From NCBI GenBank assembly GCA_905181885.1, contig CAJIZI010000001.1:761765-825764 (forward strand): a stretch of 64,000 bases of DNA. The letters run 5' to 3'. Below the pieces are notes generated by a model. It was given only the letters and a program-made list of their open reading frames with translations. It was not told where the DNA came from and did not search any database. A program made the position numbers and the translations under genes. Below, piece after piece: positions 22,389 through 35,991 of the stretch (positions within the stretch are counted from its first letter, which is position 1; the number at the start of each line of letters is the position of its first letter). Source of the DNA: an uncultured Gammaproteobacteria bacterium (lineage in GTDB: Bacteria; Pseudomonadota; Gammaproteobacteria; Nitrosococcales; Methylophagaceae).

Positions 22389-22406
22389 CTTTAAAGGTAT
22401 TATCAC

Positions 22407-22916
22407 ATGGCACAAAATGAACAACGACAAGCCCCTGCGGATGGTTTTGTAGAAAAATTAGTTGGGATCCGTCGCGTCGCTAAAGTAGTAAAAGGTGGCC
22501 GAGTATTTGGTTTCTCTGCTCTAACTGTAGTTGGTGATGGTGAAGGCCGTGTAGGTTTTGGCCAGGGTAAAGCACGTGAAGTTCCAGTTGCAATTCAAAA
22601 AGCAATGGACGAAGCAAGGAAAAACATGCAAACCTGTTCACTTGATGGGCACACACTACAGCATGCTGTTACTTCAAATTACGGAGCTGCAAAAGTATAT
22701 ATGCAACCAGCTTCAGAAGGTACAGGGGTCATTGCCGGTGGAGCAATGCGTGCTGTCTTTGATGCGGTCGGCGTTCATAACGTATTAGCCAAATCTATCG
22801 GATCAACGAACCCTCTTAATGTTGTACGTGCAACAATTAAAGGTTTAACAGATATGAATAACCCAGAAGCAATTGCTGCCAAGCGTGGCAAATCAGTTGC
22901 TGAGATCATGGAATAA
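22407..22916 (+). CDS. rpsE: 30S ribosomal protein S5
   Basis: S5 contributes to decoding fidelity and the mRNA entry site. The 169-residue protein has the double-stranded-RNA-binding-like N-terminal domain with [20 protein letters not shown] and GKAREVP, and the C-terminal segment with [22 protein letters not shown]. It ends four bases before rpmD. Confidence 0.98.
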   Translation: MAQNEQRQAPADGFVEKLVGIRRVAKVVKGGRVFGFSALTVVGDGEGRVGFGQGKAREVPVAIQKAMDEARKNMQTCSLDGHTLQHAVTSNYGAAKVYMQPASEGTGVIAGGAMRAVFDAVGVHNVLAKSIGSTNPLNVVRATIKGLTDMNNPEAIAAKRGKSVAEIME

Positions 22917-22920
22917 AATA

Positions 22921-23109
22921 ATGGCGTCTCAAGGTAAATTAAAAGTGACATTGCTGAAAAGCACGATTGGTCGCTTAATAAAACATAAAGCATGCGTTGC
23001 AGGATTAGGCCTAAAAAAAACAGGTAGCAGTGCAGTGGTTATTGACACACCTGAAAATAGAGGCATGATCAATCATGTTGCATATTTATTAAAGGTTGAG
23101 GAAGTATAA
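22921..23109 (+). CDS. rpmD: 50S ribosomal protein L30
   Basis: L30 is a small 50S protein; this copy has 62 residues. The start is the ATG giving [17 protein letters not shown], four bases after the rpsE stop, because an upstream in-frame ATG would run inside rpsE and homologues begin here. [21 protein letters not shown] is the family core. Confidence 0.96.
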   Translation: MASQGKLKVTLLKSTIGRLIKHKACVAGLGLKKTGSSAVVIDTPENRGMINHVAYLLKVEEV

Positions 23110-23110
23110 A

Positions 23111-23545
23111 ATGCACTTAAATACAATTGCACCAGCTCCTGGTGCCACTAAAGATGCTAAGCGAGTTGGACGCGGCATTGGTTCGGGCAATGGTAAAACA
23201 TGCGGACGTGGACATAAGGGACAAAAATCCCGTTCTGGTGGTTCAATCAAGCGTGGTTTTGAAGGTGGTCAAATGCCTTTACAACGTCGATTACCGAAAG
23301 TTGGCTTTTCATCTCGTAAATCTTCGTCTACAACAGAGATTCGATTGGATGTATTACAAAACCTCGGTTTAGAGTCTGTTGACCTATTAGCTTTAAAATC
23401 TGCAGGCGTTGTTTCTGAGAATATCTTACGGGTTAAGGTAGTCGCATCAGGTGTAATCACAAGTGCGGTTACTATAAAAGGACTATCTGCTACAGCTGGC
23501 GCTCAAAAAGCGATCAAGGCTGCCGGCGGTAAAGTTGTAGAGTAG
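23111..23545 (+). CDS. rplO: 50S ribosomal protein L15
   Basis: L15 is a late-assembly 50S protein. The 144-residue protein begins [20 protein letters not shown], one base after the rpmD stop, with GAGG as ribosome site inside rpmD. The glycine/arginine-rich segment [20 protein letters not shown] is the conserved extension. It runs into secY after five bases. Confidence 0.97.
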   Translation: MHLNTIAPAPGATKDAKRVGRGIGSGNGKTCGRGHKGQKSRSGGSIKRGFEGGQMPLQRRLPKVGFSSRKSSSTTEIRLDVLQNLGLESVDLLALKSAGVVSENILRVKVVASGVITSAVTIKGLSATAGAQKAIKAAGGKVVE

Positions 23546-23550
23546 GTCTC

Positions 23551-24897
23551 GTGGAAAAGAATAAACAACGCGAGCTATTAGCATCAGGAAATTACAGTGA
23601 ACTGAAGAGTCGTTTACTCTTTGTCCTGGGAGCTCTGCTTGTTTTTCGATTAGGAACCTTTATACCTGTTCCAGGAATTGATCCAGGTGCATTAGCTATT
23701 ATGTTCGAACAGCAAAAAGGCACCATTCTCGACATGTTTAACATGTTTTCTGGTGGTGCACTTGAGCGATTATCCGTATTTGCGCTTGGTATAATGCCCT
23801 ATATATCTGCATCCATCATAATGCAGTTATTAACCGTAGTTCATCCAAAGCTTGCCCAACTAAAAAAAGAGGGTGCCGCTGGTAAAAGGAAAATCACACA
23901 ATATACTCGATATGGGACTCTAGTTCTTGCTACTTTTCAGGCATTGGGTATTGCTGTTGCACTTGAAAGTCAGAGCTCAGCAGGCGTCGGCGTTGTAATT
24001 GACCCAGGTTTTATATTTAGATTAAGTGCTGTCATTACCTTAGTAACAGGAACTATGTTTTTAATGTGGTTAGGTGAACAGATTACTGAGCGTGGTATTG
24101 GGAATGGTATTTCGTTAATTATTTTTGCTGGTATCGTTGCAGGACTGCCTGCTGCTATAGGTGGTACATTAGAATTAGCACGTACGGGTCAGCTACACAC
24201 TTTCCTAGTGATAACGATTTTGGTTTTAACATTAGCTGTTACAGCTTTTGTTATCTTTGTAGAGAGAGCCCAAAGACGGATACCTGTACATTATGCTAAA
24301 CGTCAACAAGGCCGTAAGATGGTAGCGGGGCAGGTAACTCATCTTCCTTTGAAGCTCAATATGGCAGGTGTTATACCTCCAATTTTTGCTTCTAGTATTA
24401 TTTTATTCCCTGCAACTATTGCAGGATGGTTTGGTAGTGCACAAGGTATGGACTGGTTAAAAGACATTTCAACATTAATGTCACCAGGACAACCAATGTA
24501 TGTAATCTCATATGCGGTTGCCATTATATTCTTCTGTTTTTTTTATACAGCACTAGTTTTTAATCCGAAAGAAACTGCAGAAAACTTACAAAAATCAGGC
24601 GCTTTCATTCCGGGTATTAGACCAGGAGAGCAGACAACGAACTATATAGACAGTGTTATGGGCCGCTTAACACTAGCTGGTGCCATATATATAACATCGG
24701 TGTGTTTATTGCCTGAATTTCTAATTTTATACTGGAATGTACCATTTTATTTTGGTGGTACTTCGTTGCTCATTATTGTTGTTGTTGTGATGGATTTTGT
24801 GTCACAGGTACAGTCTCATATGATGTCTCAACAGTATGAAGGACTTATGCGTAAACAGAACAAAAATAACAATGGTATGTCTGGCTTCTTGGGCTAA
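23551..24897 (+). CDS. secY: Protein translocase subunit SecY
   Basis: SecY is the inner-membrane protein-conducting channel working with SecE, SecG and SecA. The 448-residue protein starts with GTG. It shows ten hydrophobic spans, the first around residues 23-42 followed by the plug region ([10 protein letters not shown]). The cytoplasmic loop [19 protein letters not shown] and the IRPGEQT segment are conserved. Its place after rplO in the spc group is universal. Confidence 0.99.
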   Translation: MEKNKQRELLASGNYSELKSRLLFVLGALLVFRLGTFIPVPGIDPGALAIMFEQQKGTILDMFNMFSGGALERLSVFALGIMPYISASIIMQLLTVVHPKLAQLKKEGAAGKRKITQYTRYGTLVLATFQALGIAVALESQSSAGVGVVIDPGFIFRLSAVITLVTGTMFLMWLGEQITERGIGNGISLIIFAGIVAGLPAAIGGTLELARTGQLHTFLVITILVLTLAVTAFVIFVERAQRRIPVHYAKRQQGRKMVAGQVTHLPLKLNMAGVIPPIFASSIILFPATIAGWFGSAQGMDWLKDISTLMSPGQPMYVISYAVAIIFFCFFYTALVFNPKETAENLQKSGAFIPGIRPGEQTTNYIDSVMGRLTLAGAIYITSVCLLPEFLILYWNVPFYFGGTSLLIIVVVVMDFVSQVQSHMMSQQYEGLMRKQNKNNNGMSGFLG

Positions 24898-24933
24898 GAC
24901 TGACCAATATTAAAAGAGTGTTGGAGAGATTAA

Positions 24934-25047
24934 ATGAAAGTTCAGGCATCAGTAAAAAAGATCTGCCGTAATTGCAAGATTGTAAAACGTAGAGGCGTGA
25001 TTCGAGTCATCTGTAAAGAAGCTCGTCATAAACAACGTCAAGGTTAA
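24934..25047 (+). CDS. rpmJ: 50S ribosomal protein L36 (zinc-binding form)
   Basis: This is a 37-residue protein beginning [15 protein letters not shown]. Cys11, Cys14, Cys27 and His32 form the zinc ribbon of the C+ type L36. GGAGAG (24922-24927) precedes the ATG. It closes the spc group; the 84 bases after it hold a promoter for rpsM. Confidence 0.97.
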   Translation: MKVQASVKKICRNCKIVKRRGVIRVICKEARHKQRQG

Positions 25048-25070
25048 GAAATAACTGAATTAAATTATTG

Positions 25071-25097
25071 TTGAACAGTAGATTTATCTGATATAAT
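25071..25097 (+). promoter_or_regulatory. Extended -10 sigma-70 promoter for the rpsM (alpha) genes
   Basis: TGATATAAT (25089-25097) is a perfect extended -10 element. TTGAAC (25071-25076) lies upstream with a short 15-bp spacer, which the extended -10 could tolerate. TGAACAG (25072-25078) and CTGTTCA (25101-25107) form an inverted repeat around the -10. A start near 25104 would leave a leader of only about 28 bases before rpsM, too short for an E. coli-type S4 pseudoknot. Confidence 0.6.
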
Positions 25098-25131
25098 TCT
25101 CTGTTCACTATTGAAGGATTAGGGTAGCTCA

Positions 25132-25485
25132 ATGGCTCGTATTGCTGGAATTAATGTTCCCGTTCAAAAACATACTGTGATTGGTTTAACAGCCATTTAT
25201 GGTGTAGGTCTCACTCGTGCACGACAAATATGTGCTGATGCTGGAGTGAAAGAAGATCTAAAGATTCGGGATCTATCAGAAGATCAAGTTGAATCACTTC
25301 GTACTGAAGTTGCTAAGCTCACTGTAGAGGGTGACTTGAGACGTGAGGTATCTATGGATATTAAGCGACTTAAAGATTTAGGCTGCTATCGTGGAGTACG
25401 CCATCGTAGAGGTTTACCTCTTCGTGGTCAAAGAACAAAAACAAATGCAAGGACTCGTAAAGGTCCACGCAGAATGATTAAGTAA
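25132..25485 (+). CDS. rpsM: 30S ribosomal protein S13
   Basis: S13 forms bridges with the 50S subunit and contacts P-site tRNA. The 117-residue protein starts [10 protein letters not shown] and carries the helix-hairpin segment [18 protein letters not shown] plus the C-terminal [20 protein letters not shown]. It heads the alpha gene group behind the promoter at 25071-25097. Confidence 0.98.
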   Translation: MARIAGINVPVQKHTVIGLTAIYGVGLTRARQICADAGVKEDLKIRDLSEDQVESLRTEVAKLTVEGDLRREVSMDIKRLKDLGCYRGVRHRRGLPLRGQRTKTNARTRKGPRRMIK

Positions 25486-25497
25486 AGAGGCAAGTCG

Positions 25498-25887
25498 ATG
25501 GCAAATTCAGCAGCGCGTCAGCGTAAGCGAGTAAAAAAGAATGTAGTAGACGGGGTTGCCCATGTCCACGCATCATTTAACAACACAATTATTACAATCA
25601 CTGATAGACAAGGTAATACTTTATCATGGGCAACATCTGGTGGTTGTGGTTTCAGAGGGTCTCGTAAGAGCACCCCCTTCGCTGCTCAAGTAGCGGCAGA
25701 GAAAGCAGGTCAAGTTGTAAAAGACTTCGGCATGAAAAATCTCGATGTAGAAATTAAAGGTCCAGGACCAGGTCGGGAGTCTGCAGTTAGAGCTTTAAAT
25801 AACCTTGGTTTCAATATTAATAACATTACAGACGTTACACCAATTCCCCATAATGGTTGTCGTCCGCCTAAACGGCGTAGAGTGTGA
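25498..25887 (+). CDS. rpsK: 30S ribosomal protein S11
   Basis: S11 shapes the 30S platform near the mRNA exit. The 129-residue protein includes [37 protein letters not shown] and the terminal [18 protein letters not shown]. It is 12 bases after rpsM. Confidence 0.98.
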   Translation: MANSAARQRKRVKKNVVDGVAHVHASFNNTIITITDRQGNTLSWATSGGCGFRGSRKSTPFAAQVAAEKAGQVVKDFGMKNLDVEIKGPGPGRESAVRALNNLGFNINNITDVTPIPHNGCRPPKRRRV

Positions 25888-25902
25888 TTTAGGAGATTCA
25901 TT

Positions 25903-26529
25903 ATGGCAAGATATATTGGTGCAAAATGTCGTTTATGTCGTAGAGAAGGCGAGAAGCTTTTTCTCAAAGGCGAAAAATGTCATACCTCAAAGTGTGCAAT
26001 AGAAAATAGAGCATTTCCACCTGGTCAGCATGGTCAGCGTCGTTCTCGTCTATCAGACTATGCAACACAGTTACGTGAAAAACAAAAAATGCGTCGTGTT
26101 TACGGTGTGCTAGAAAAGCAATTTCGTCTTTATTACAAGATGGCTGATAATAAGAAAGGTTCTACAGGTGAGAACCTACTGCAATTATTGGAAAATCGTC
26201 TAGATAATGTCGTATATCGTATGGGTTTTGGTGTTTCACGTAGTGAAGCTCGTCAACTTGTCCGACATAATGCTATTACAGTCAATGGTAAAAAGGTTAC
26301 GATTCCTTCATACCAAGTCAGTGCTGATGATGTTATTGCAGTTCGTGAGGCAGGGAAGACCCAGCTTCGAATTAAAGCAGCACTTGAACTTGCTGCGCAA
26401 CACGGTTTTTCAGACTGGGTTGAAGTGGACGTGGACAAAATGCAGGGTACTTATAAAAATGTACCTGAGCGTTCTGAATTACCAGCCGAAATTAACGAGC
26501 ACTTGATTGTAGAATTGTACTCGAAATAA
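25903..26529 (+). CDS. rpsD: 30S ribosomal protein S4 (zinc-binding C+ form)
   Basis: S4 nucleates 30S assembly and in E. coli represses the alpha operon. The 208-residue protein has Cys9, Cys12, Cys26 and Cys31 (CRLC...KCHTSKC) at the N-terminus, a likely zinc site that E. coli S4 lacks. The rest is standard: [15 protein letters not shown] and an S4 RNA-binding domain with [12 protein letters not shown]. The E. coli-type leader pseudoknot is not evident before rpsM. Confidence 0.98.
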   Translation: MARYIGAKCRLCRREGEKLFLKGEKCHTSKCAIENRAFPPGQHGQRRSRLSDYATQLREKQKMRRVYGVLEKQFRLYYKMADNKKGSTGENLLQLLENRLDNVVYRMGFGVSRSEARQLVRHNAITVNGKKVTIPSYQVSADDVIAVREAGKTQLRIKAALELAAQHGFSDWVEVDVDKMQGTYKNVPERSELPAEINEHLIVELYSK

Positions 26530-26567
26530 TTTTAACTAAACCAACAGGTTTATTTAGAGGAAATTGC

Positions 26568-27551
26568 ATGACGACCTATATGAGTCAATTTTTAAAACCA
26601 CGTATTGTTGATATTAAAAAATACAGCAGTTCGCGCACACGCCTAGTGTTAGAACCTTTAGAACGCGGTTTTGGTCATACATTAGGAAATGCATTAAGAC
26701 GTATTCTGCTGTCTTCAATGGAAGGTACCGCAGTAGTTGAAGCACAAATTGATGGAGTGGTACATGAGTACTCTGCAATTGACGGTGTACAAGAAGATGT
26801 ACTAGATATACTCCTGAATATGAAGGGTATCGCTGTTATTTTACATGAACAATCAGAAGCAGTCCTAACGCTAACTAAAGAAGGTGTTGGACCTGTCACA
26901 GTAGCTGATATAGAGCTTCCTCATAATGTTGAAGTTGTAAATCCTGACCATGTTATAGCTAATCTTACTGGTGGTAGTTTATCTATTACCTTTAGAGTAA
27001 CAAAAGGTCGTGGGTACCAACCTGCAAGTGCACGTAATGAGAATGAAGATGAAGATAGTGTAATTGGTCAGTTGTATCTAGATGCATCATTCAGTCCTGT
27101 TAACATGGTTACTTATAATGTTGAAAGTGCTCGTGTTGAAAACCGAACTGATCTAGATAAATTAATTATAGATGTAAATACTGATGGTACTATGGAAGCG
27201 GAAGATGCTATTAAGTATGCATCCACGATTTTAAGTGACCAGTTATCATCGTTTGTTGATTTTAAGGTCATCGAAGAACAAGTAGTTGAAAAAATTGAGC
27301 CAACGATTGACCCTGCCTTATTACAAGCTATTGATGAGCTCGACTTAACAGTTCGTTCAGCAAATTGTCTTAAAGCAGAGAATATCTACTATGTTGGCGA
27401 TCTAATTCAACGTAGTGAAATGGAACTTCTGAAAACTCCAAACTTGGGTAGAAAGTCCTTAACGGAAATCAAAGATGTTTTGGCAACAAAAGGTCTTTCT
27501 TTAGGGATGCAGCTTGAAAATTGGCCGCCATCTGCACTAGAACAGAAATAA
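26568..27551 (+). CDS. rpoA: DNA-directed RNA polymerase subunit alpha
   Basis: Alpha dimerises to scaffold RNA polymerase and its C-terminal domain binds UP elements and activators. The 327-residue protein has the N-terminal assembly domain ([18 protein letters not shown] near residue 34) and, after a linker, the C-terminal domain with [19 protein letters not shown] lies eight bases before the ATG. It is between rpsD and rplQ as in other proteobacteria. Confidence 0.99.
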   Translation: MTTYMSQFLKPRIVDIKKYSSSRTRLVLEPLERGFGHTLGNALRRILLSSMEGTAVVEAQIDGVVHEYSAIDGVQEDVLDILLNMKGIAVILHEQSEAVLTLTKEGVGPVTVADIELPHNVEVVNPDHVIANLTGGSLSITFRVTKGRGYQPASARNENEDEDSVIGQLYLDASFSPVNMVTYNVESARVENRTDLDKLIIDVNTDGTMEAEDAIKYASTILSDQLSSFVDFKVIEEQVVEKIEPTIDPALLQAIDELDLTVRSANCLKAENIYYVGDLIQRSEMELLKTPNLGRKSLTEIKDVLATKGLSLGMQLENWPPSALEQK

Positions 27552-27594
27552 ACATACTGAAGCTAATTCAGAATAAAGAGAATAGGGTAATAAC

Positions 27595-27966
27595 ATGCGT
27601 CATCGTAATTCTGGTCGTAAATTAAATCGTAATAGTAGCCATAGAAAAGCTATGTTTAAAAATATGGCAGTTTCATTAATGGAACATGAAGTAATTCGTA
27701 CTACATTGCCAAAAGCAAAAGAATTACGTGGTGTTGTAGAGCCATTAATCACTCTTGGTAAAACAGATACATTAGCTAACCGTCGATTGGCTTTTGCGAG
27801 GCTTGATGACAGGGAGGCCGTGACTAAATTATTTAATGATATTGGTCCTCGCTCAACTTCACGTCCAGGTGGCTATATCCGTATTTTAAAAACAGGTTTA
27901 CGTGCAGGCGACAAAGCACCAATGGCAATTGTAGAACTCGTTGATAAAGCCGTTGTAGCCGACTAA
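27595..27966 (+). CDS. rplQ: 50S ribosomal protein L17
   Basis: L17 lies near the tunnel exit. The 123-residue protein starts [20 protein letters not shown] and has the [21 protein letters not shown] and [22 protein letters not shown] segments. It is the last gene of the supercluster. A strong terminator begins 20 bases after its stop, and the rrn promoter follows about 75 bases later. Confidence 0.98.
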   Translation: MRHRNSGRKLNRNSSHRKAMFKNMAVSLMEHEVIRTTLPKAKELRGVVEPLITLGKTDTLANRRLAFARLDDREAVTKLFNDIGPRSTSRPGGYIRILKTGLRAGDKAPMAIVELVDKAVVAD

Positions 27967-27985
27967 AGTAAGAAAACAATTCGAT

Positions 27986-28013
27986 AAAACCGGCTTATAG
28001 CCGGTTTTTTTTT
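27986..28013 (+). terminator. Intrinsic terminator of the ribosomal-protein supercluster
   Basis: A 10-bp stem (aaaaccggct with agccggtttt) closes a TAT loop and runs into a tract of nine T residues. It ends the rplQ transcript and insulates the rrn promoter just downstream. Confidence 0.93.
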
Positions 28014-28061
28014 ACTTAAAAAAATAAATAAGAAAAATCAGCTTCTAAATTGTTAAATCTA

Positions 28062-28089
28062 TTGACAGCATACTGAGAGGCTGTATAAT
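28062..28089 (+). promoter_or_regulatory. Consensus sigma-70 promoter of the rrn operon
   Basis: TTGACA (28062-28067) and TATAAT (28084-28089) are perfect hexamers with a 16-bp spacer. The sequence after the -10 (TCTCGC) is GC-rich, as in stringently controlled rRNA promoters, and A/T-rich DNA (28014-28055) upstream could act as an UP element. The inferred start is near 28096, giving about 195 bases of 16S leader. Confidence 0.9.
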
Positions 28090-28121
28090 TCTCGCTTCTT
28101 TGTTACGCAATATGTAGCAAA

Positions 28122-28133
28122 TGCTCTTTAAAA
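28122..28133 (+). promoter_or_regulatory. boxA of the 16S rRNA leader
   Basis: TGCTCTTTAAAA matches the boxA antitermination consensus TGCTCTTTAACA at 11 of 12 positions and lies in the transcribed leader upstream of 16S. boxA binds NusB and S10 (NusE) to block Rho termination. Confidence 0.85.
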
Positions 28134-28289
28134 AAATAATATCAAGTAATCTGTGTGGGTACTTGCATTGGGTCGTTTTGTAAAAAAAGATCGATGTTAA
28201 GTATTTACACAAAACAGTAATGTTTTAAGTAAACGATTAGCATCAAAATGAGTTCGTGGCATCTTAAAAATGTCACAAAAGAAGTAATT

Positions 28290-29828
<1,539 letters not shown>

Positions 29829-29897
29829 TATAAATACAAAGTTATTCTTTGTGAGTATCTACACACATTACTTGATATTAAAAATAGATAGATATCT

Positions 29898-29974
<77 letters not shown>

Positions 29975-30092
29975 TTTATTGCCTGCTTGAATTATTTAGT
30001 ACGTTCACGTGTATTAGCGTGTTTTACAAACAAAAATAATCCAACCAGAACAAAAATTGGTACAGCCCGAACCTGAATACCCAAGAACATTT

Positions 30093-30168
30093 GGGGCTAT
30101 AGCTCAGCTGGGAGAGCGCCTGCCTTGCACGCAGGAGGTCAGCGGTTCGATCCCGCTTAGCTCCACCA
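30093..30168 (+). tRNA. tRNA-Ala (anticodon TGC)
   Basis: A 76-nt tRNA. The acceptor arm GGGGCTA pairs with TAGCTCC (one G-U), the anticodon loop TTGCAC holds TGC, GGTTCGATCC forms the T arm, and CCA is encoded. The Ile-Ala pair in the spacer is the classic arrangement. About 118 bases of featureless spacer separate the two tRNAs. Confidence 0.97.
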
Positions 30169-30238
30169 ATTTATCTATCTATAAATGATTATTATTTAAA
30201 AGTAGTTTTATAAAGATTATTTTTAAATGAGAAATCAT

Positions 30239-30250
30239 TGCTCTTTAACA
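30239..30250 (+). promoter_or_regulatory. boxA of the 23S rRNA leader
   Basis: TGCTCTTTAACA is a perfect boxA in the spacer between tRNA-Ala and 23S, reloading the NusB-S10 antitermination complex, as in E. coli rrn operons. Confidence 0.9.
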
Positions 30251-30366
30251 AAATGGGAAAAACAAGGCAGATTATATTGATTGTGATGATCGATATAATC
30301 GTAAAGAGAAGAGAATAATATGTACAGCAAAAAGCTGTGTAACTTTGAGTTTACTTAGGGTTATAT

Positions 30367-33263
<2,897 letters not shown>

Positions 33264-33370
33264 ATAACCCCAAGTAAATTTGGGTGGTTTTTGCTTACAT
33301 AGATAAATACTCTTTATAAATTTTGTTTTTCCCATATAAGCTTAGCTTTTTTAAAGTTAGGCAACGCTTA

Positions 33371-33488
33371 TGCCTGGTGGCCATAGCGAGTTGGTACCAC
33401 CTGATCCCATCCCGAACTCAGAAGTGAAACGACTTAGCGCCGATGATAGTGTGGGAGTTCCCATGTGAAAGTAGGTCACTGCCAGGCT
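33371..33488 (+). rRNA. rrf: 5S ribosomal RNA
   Basis: About 118 nt, closed by TGCCTGG pairing with CCAGGC. The conserved CCGAACTCAGAAGTGAAACG segment is present. It lies about 107 bases after 23S and is followed by the operon terminator. No distal tRNA follows. Confidence 0.97.
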
Positions 33489-33499
33489 TTTATATAGAA

Positions 33500-33536
33500 A
33501 TACCTGAACCATAACTTATGGCTCAGGTATTTTTTT
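33500..33536 (+). terminator. rrn operon terminator
   Basis: atacctga (33500-33507) pairs with tcaggtat (33123+ offset: 33523-33530), an inner CCATA/TATGG helix closes the loop ACT, and TTTTTT follows. It ends the rRNA transcript in front of the oppositely oriented gene at 33604. Confidence 0.93.
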
Positions 33537-33603
33537 GACTATAAAAGAGTAAAAAGTGCCCTAATCGTCATTAACGGTTAAGGCATCAATAAATATTAGT
33601 TTA

Positions 33604-34146
33604 TTATTTACTTGGGCATATATGCTTGTCATCAGTTGTATTACACACACTAGTACTGCTGAGTAGGTTTTCCCATTCAATCACTTTTTCGTTTGTAACG
33701 GGGATTTTCCATAGCTTACGAAGGTGATAAAAATTATCATCTCCGATTATAGCTAATTGAAGGGAAGTAATTGTTAACTCACCTAAGACGCATTTACTAT
33801 TCCATGTAATGGCTTTATAGCCATTAATTAGGAATTCTTTAGCTTTGCTAGATGTGTGAGTTTTACATGTTCTATCTGCTGGCTCATCTTGTGATGCTTT
33901 AAAGCCTTTAAGAGTTTTACCCTCAAGAAGTCCTATATTAATCGCATAATGATCAGAGAAACCACGAGTCTTGCTTTTCCAAAGTTGGAAGTATGTATTG
34001 TGCTCCTTCATTGAGAAGGGCTGATAATTGTCATAATCCGAAAATTCAGGACCAAAGTTTGTTAGTAAATTTTCACCGACTTCAAGTTGAGCAGAAAACG
34101 TAATCGATGGAATAAGTAAGAAAAGTAGTGCGAAATTTAGTTTCAC
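33604..34146 (-). CDS. Secreted hypothetical protein
   Basis: I do not recognise this 180-residue protein. It starts with a clear Sec signal peptide (MKLNFALLFLLIPSITFSA, likely cleaved after residue 19), so it should be periplasmic or exported. The mature part contains four cysteines, near TCKTH, SKCVLG, SVCNT and HICPS, which could form two disulfides. It has no membrane span after the signal and no familiar catalytic motif. It is monocistronic, facing the rrn operon terminator, with 260 bases upstream before the next gene. Confidence 0.75.
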   Translation of the reverse strand: MKLNFALLFLLIPSITFSAQLEVGENLLTNFGPEFSDYDNYQPFSMKEHNTYFQLWKSKTRGFSDHYAINIGLLEGKTLKGFKASQDEPADRTCKTHTSSKAKEFLINGYKAITWNSKCVLGELTITSLQLAIIGDDNFYHLRKLWKIPVTNEKVIEWENLLSSTSVCNTTDDKHICPSK

Positions 34147-34406
34147 ATTGTGCTCCGAATGATATGTATATGATTATGAAGCAGCTATTTTAGTGCTTAT
34201 TGAATTTCTAATCAAACTTTAGGTAAACCATCTTTATCAGAATTGATAAGATGCGATTATAACAACTAAGATTCTGAGAGTTGAATAGTTATCGAGGGAT
34301 GTCTTATCTATAGGAGCAAGTCTAAATAAATAAGGCACTTTTGAACTACTGAACAATAATCTTTAGTATTCAGGGTGTTTAGACACATCGTCATATAATT
34401 AAAGCA

Positions 34407-34991
34407 TTACTCAATATACACTTTTTGTTCTGTAGGTTTGTAGCTCCATGGAAGGTTAGCATTTTTCCAGCCATTGACGAGTCTTTGACCTTTATGAGGA
34501 CCAGCTTTAACTTTGTCACCTTCGAAGCCATCAACAACTGTATATGCTTTCGTGTAGCCTAATTGATGAAGTAGATTAGCAGCCTTTGAACTACGTGTTC
34601 CCGAGCGACACATTAATAAAATAGTGTTATTTTTGTCTAATCCTGCTTCTTCTAGCTTTTCACGTAATGTAACTGAGAAATTACTATTAGGCTGTTTCAG
34701 GTAACGGTATTTTTTTGTATCCCATTCACTCAGATCGTTAAACATATATGGAATGTTTACATCTGCAATATCAGCCATGCCAAGAAACTCTATCTCTCCC
34801 TGCGTACGTACATCAACGAGAAAAACATTATCAGGGTCTTGTGACTTCATCTGATGAGCTTGAACTGCATTCACATAGAGTGCCTGCGGTGTTTGTTTTT
34901 TTTCTGATAGCTTTGAAAAGTCCTCAGAAGAGATGACTTGCGTTGAGATAACTGAAAATAACATTAATAGAGTTAAACTAAATTTATACAC
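34407..34991 (-). CDS. Exported rhodanese-domain protein (sulfurtransferase-like)
   Basis: A 194-residue protein with an N-terminal signal peptide (about 20 residues ending near VISS) and one rhodanese domain over residues ~38-175. The DVRT motif is at 60-63 and the active-site loop CRSGTRSS begins at Cys128, so it keeps the cysteine that carries a persulfide. Rhodaneses move sulfane sulfur between acceptors; a periplasmic location suggests handling of thiosulfate or polysulfide, or a redox role. A persulfide dioxygenase lies 12 kb away, not in the same operon. The substrate is unknown. Confidence 0.88.
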   Translation of the reverse strand: MYKFSLTLLMLFSVISTQVISSEDFSKLSEKKQTPQALYVNAVQAHQMKSQDPDNVFLVDVRTQGEIEFLGMADIADVNIPYMFNDLSEWDTKKYRYLKQPNSNFSVTLREKLEEAGLDKNNTILLMCRSGTRSSKAANLLHQLGYTKAYTVVDGFEGDKVKAGPHKGQRLVNGWKNANLPWSYKPTEQKVYIE

Positions 34992-35070
34992 AACGAGTTA
35001 CCTTTAAGAATTAAGTCATCTAGTTTATTCTATTTTTCGAATAAAAGCTGATCAATGCAACGATTTATAT

Positions 35071-35991
35071 TTATAGCTGGTTTAACTTGATTATGTTTTT
35101 TATCATGTAAAGGCAGGTATGGCGATAAACAGGGATAAGAAAAGATAATGATGCAACCATAAGGATGTTGTATTTTGTTAACCTTGGCCGCGAAGTTAAA
35201 TTATTGTTATTTTGAAGAGATAATTTTTTGAGGGTGAGTAGTCCAGCAAGTGTAATTGTTCGGATCTCCCAACCCATACGTCCATTAATTTCTGCGCCTA
35301 AATTGATAGCCGACATAAGTAAACTATTAGTGAATAGATACCTCTCGCGTAAAAGTGGTGCTATTTTTGATGTATTTGTAATATCTAGGTTATCTTCTGT
35401 GATTCCTATTAGAGCTAGACTCTTTAATGACAGGTAGAGTCTATTATTTTCGTAAAAGTCTTGCTTTACGTCTTGGTAAAAATTGATGAGCTGTAGCGCT
35501 GTACAGAGGGCATCTGACTGTTGAAGTTGCTGCATAGATTTTTCTCCGCCTAAATGAAGGAGGAGGCGACCAATCGGATTAGCAGAACGACGACAGTAAT
35601 CTAAAATATCATCATCACTTTGATAGCGTCCTTGTGATATATCTTGCTTAAAAGCTGTTAATAGGTCATGAAAGAGTTGAATAGGGAGTTGTTGGCTATA
35701 AATTACATCGGAGAGTGCAATAAAAAGTGGTGGTTGGTTAAGGTCAGCTCCTTGTTCAATGTTATTAAGTTGTTTTTCATATTCAAGTAGTGCTTGCATG
35801 CGATCAGCGTTAGTTGCACTACCTTCATCAGCAATATCATCTGCGGTTCGGGCAAAAGCATAAATGACAAAGATAGACTGTTGTAGATATTTAGGCAGTA
35901 TTATCGATGCAACAGGAAAATTTTCGTAATGACTTTTTGCCAGGTGTTGACAGTATCTATGTGCCGAAATTAGTTTAGTTGATCTGGTCAT
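35071..35991 (-). CDS. hpnC: Squalene/hydroxysqualene synthase, HpnC type
   Basis: A member of the squalene/phytoene synthase family, 306 residues from the ATG giving MTRSTKLISAHRYCQ; an upstream in-frame ATG at 36027 lies deeper in rmuC. The first Asp motif DDIAD is at 51-55 and the second DVKQD at 174-178, with RRSANPIGRLLL between. The N-terminal HYENFP...YAFARTADD style is that of HpnC, which with HpnD and HpnE makes squalene from farnesyl diphosphate. No hpnD, hpnE or hopene cyclase is nearby. It overlaps the 3' end of rmuC by 17 bases. A carotenoid-type synthase is the alternative. Confidence 0.8.
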   Translation of the reverse strand: MTRSTKLISAHRYCQHLAKSHYENFPVASIILPKYLQQSIFVIYAFARTADDIADEGSATNADRMQALLEYEKQLNNIEQGADLNQPPLFIALSDVIYSQQLPIQLFHDLLTAFKQDISQGRYQSDDDILDYCRRSANPIGRLLLHLGGEKSMQQLQQSDALCTALQLINFYQDVKQDFYENNRLYLSLKSLALIGITEDNLDITNTSKIAPLLRERYLFTNSLLMSAINLGAEINGRMGWEIRTITLAGLLTLKKLSLQNNNNLTSRPRLTKYNILMVASLSFLIPVYRHTCLYMIKNIIKLNQL

